Positions 63,284-64,000 of a stretch of DNA of 64,000 bases are shown piece by piece. Origin of the DNA: Bacteroidota bacterium. Its GTDB lineage: Bacteria > Bacteroidota > Bacteroidia > B-17B0 > Aurantibacillaceae. The stretch's first letter is position 1. Each line of letters opens with the position of its first letter. The stretch is taken from positions 1 through 64,000 of the forward strand of contig JAJONO010000023.1 of the NCBI GenBank assembly GCA_021323535.1, read 5' to 3'. Both the position numbers and the translations under genes were made by a program. A model generated the notes under the pieces. The model was not told where the DNA came from and made no database searches. It saw nothing but the letters and a program-made list of their open reading frames with translations.

Positions 63284-64000
63284 ATGAAAACAAACCGTAT
63301 CATTTTATTAAGCTGCCTCTGCATATCAGGAGTTGCTTTGCAGGCAAAATTACCGGAAACAAAATTAAAATCGCCACCTGCCATTACAAAGAAACCACAT
63401 GCCGGGGCGCAGGCAGAGGTCGCATTCTCAGCACAGCCTTTTGAGGGAAATGCAACCGCTAAAATCATAAAAACTTTTAACGCTTTTGATGAAATATATG
63501 GCCGGGTAAAATTCAGTCAGCCTATTAAATCTTTCTTAAGCAATCCAGAAGAAAATTTTTACAGGGACAATGGTTCCATTGAAATCAATTTTGAAATTAA
63601 AACGGGTGATGGCTCTAAAACACATACGGGAGTTTCGAAAAACCTGAGTAAAGAAGAACTTGAAAAGAATTATTTTGATTTTGATATTGCCCCTGCGCTA
63701 AACAGATCAAACGATGTTTACTTTGTTGATTTCAGTGGTGGAATTGCCGGAACAGATGTTCCATATTTTCAGAAACGTTCGAGCGGATCCTTCATCGTAT
63801 CGTCGTTCATTATGACAAGCAAAGGAGAAAAACTGGAAGAGGTAAAGATGACCGGGGAGTTCACGATTGATTATTCAAAATTGCCTGCAGGGGACGCTGG
63901 CGTCACGAAATTATCCGAATGGGAACGGATGATTGCGCTGGCTGCCAGGTCCGAGCAGGTTGAAGAGAATAAAAAGCGAAAAACAGATAAAGCTTCCGGC
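63284..64000 (+). CDS. Secreted hypothetical protein, truncated by window end
   Basis: Open frame from ATG 63284 (MKTNRIILLSCLCISGVALQAKLPETK...) with no stop to 64000; absent from the ORF track because it is incomplete. Confidence 0.7.
   Translation, partial: MKTNRIILLSCLCISGVALQAKLPETKLKSPPAITKKPHAGAQAEVAFSAQPFEGNATAKIIKTFNAFDEIYGRVKFSQPIKSFLSNPEENFYRDNGSIEINFEIKTGDGSKTHTGVSKNLSKEELEKNYFDFDIAPALNRSNDVYFVDFSGGIAGTDVPYFQKRSSGSFIVSSFIMTSKGEKLEEVKMTGEFTIDYSKLPAGDAGVTKLSEWERMIALAARSEQVEENKKRKTDKASG

Overview
AT-rich Bacteroidota-type chromosome segment: T9SS C-terminal sorting domains, a TonB-dependent receptor with a DUF4249 partner, LytS/LytTR two-component pairs and a TTTG-N20-TAnnTTTG promoter. 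Most of it is ordinary chromosome. This includes two outer-membrane receptors, a PAS-rich histidine kinase, a patatin, an ArsR/SRPBCC pair, an EF-G paralog, four T9SS cargo proteins, three sensor-kinase/LytTR pairs, and tRNA-Gly and tRNA-Leu. The most interesting region is about 33.5-50.3 kb. (a) A tightly coupled five-gene minus-strand operon looks like a MoxR-vWA-beta-propeller (bpX) ternary conflict/stress system: a 217-aa helical protein, a RavA-like MoxR ATPase, a 237-aa bpX-like protein, an 815-aa vWA plus propeller protein with a degenerate MIDAS, and a 903-aa bpX/TPR/propeller protein. (b) Nearby on the plus strand, an M48 metallopeptidase with a TerB-like tail is coupled to a 1.8k-aa SF1 helicase. 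That helicase appears to carry a degenerate protein-kinase C-lobe at its N-terminus, a DUF4011-like region, a motif-degenerate Vsr-like nuclease domain and a C-terminal WGR domain. A 2H phosphoesterase gene lies between the two. Smaller observations: a tRNA-Leu pseudogene disrupted by an 18-bp perfect palindrome that also occurs in frame in a BlaR1-like gene; paired operators fitted onto an ArsR promoter; and a kinase gene whose signal peptide is encoded upstream of any ATG/GTG/TTG start. All family calls were made by eye from translated motifs; no database search was run.
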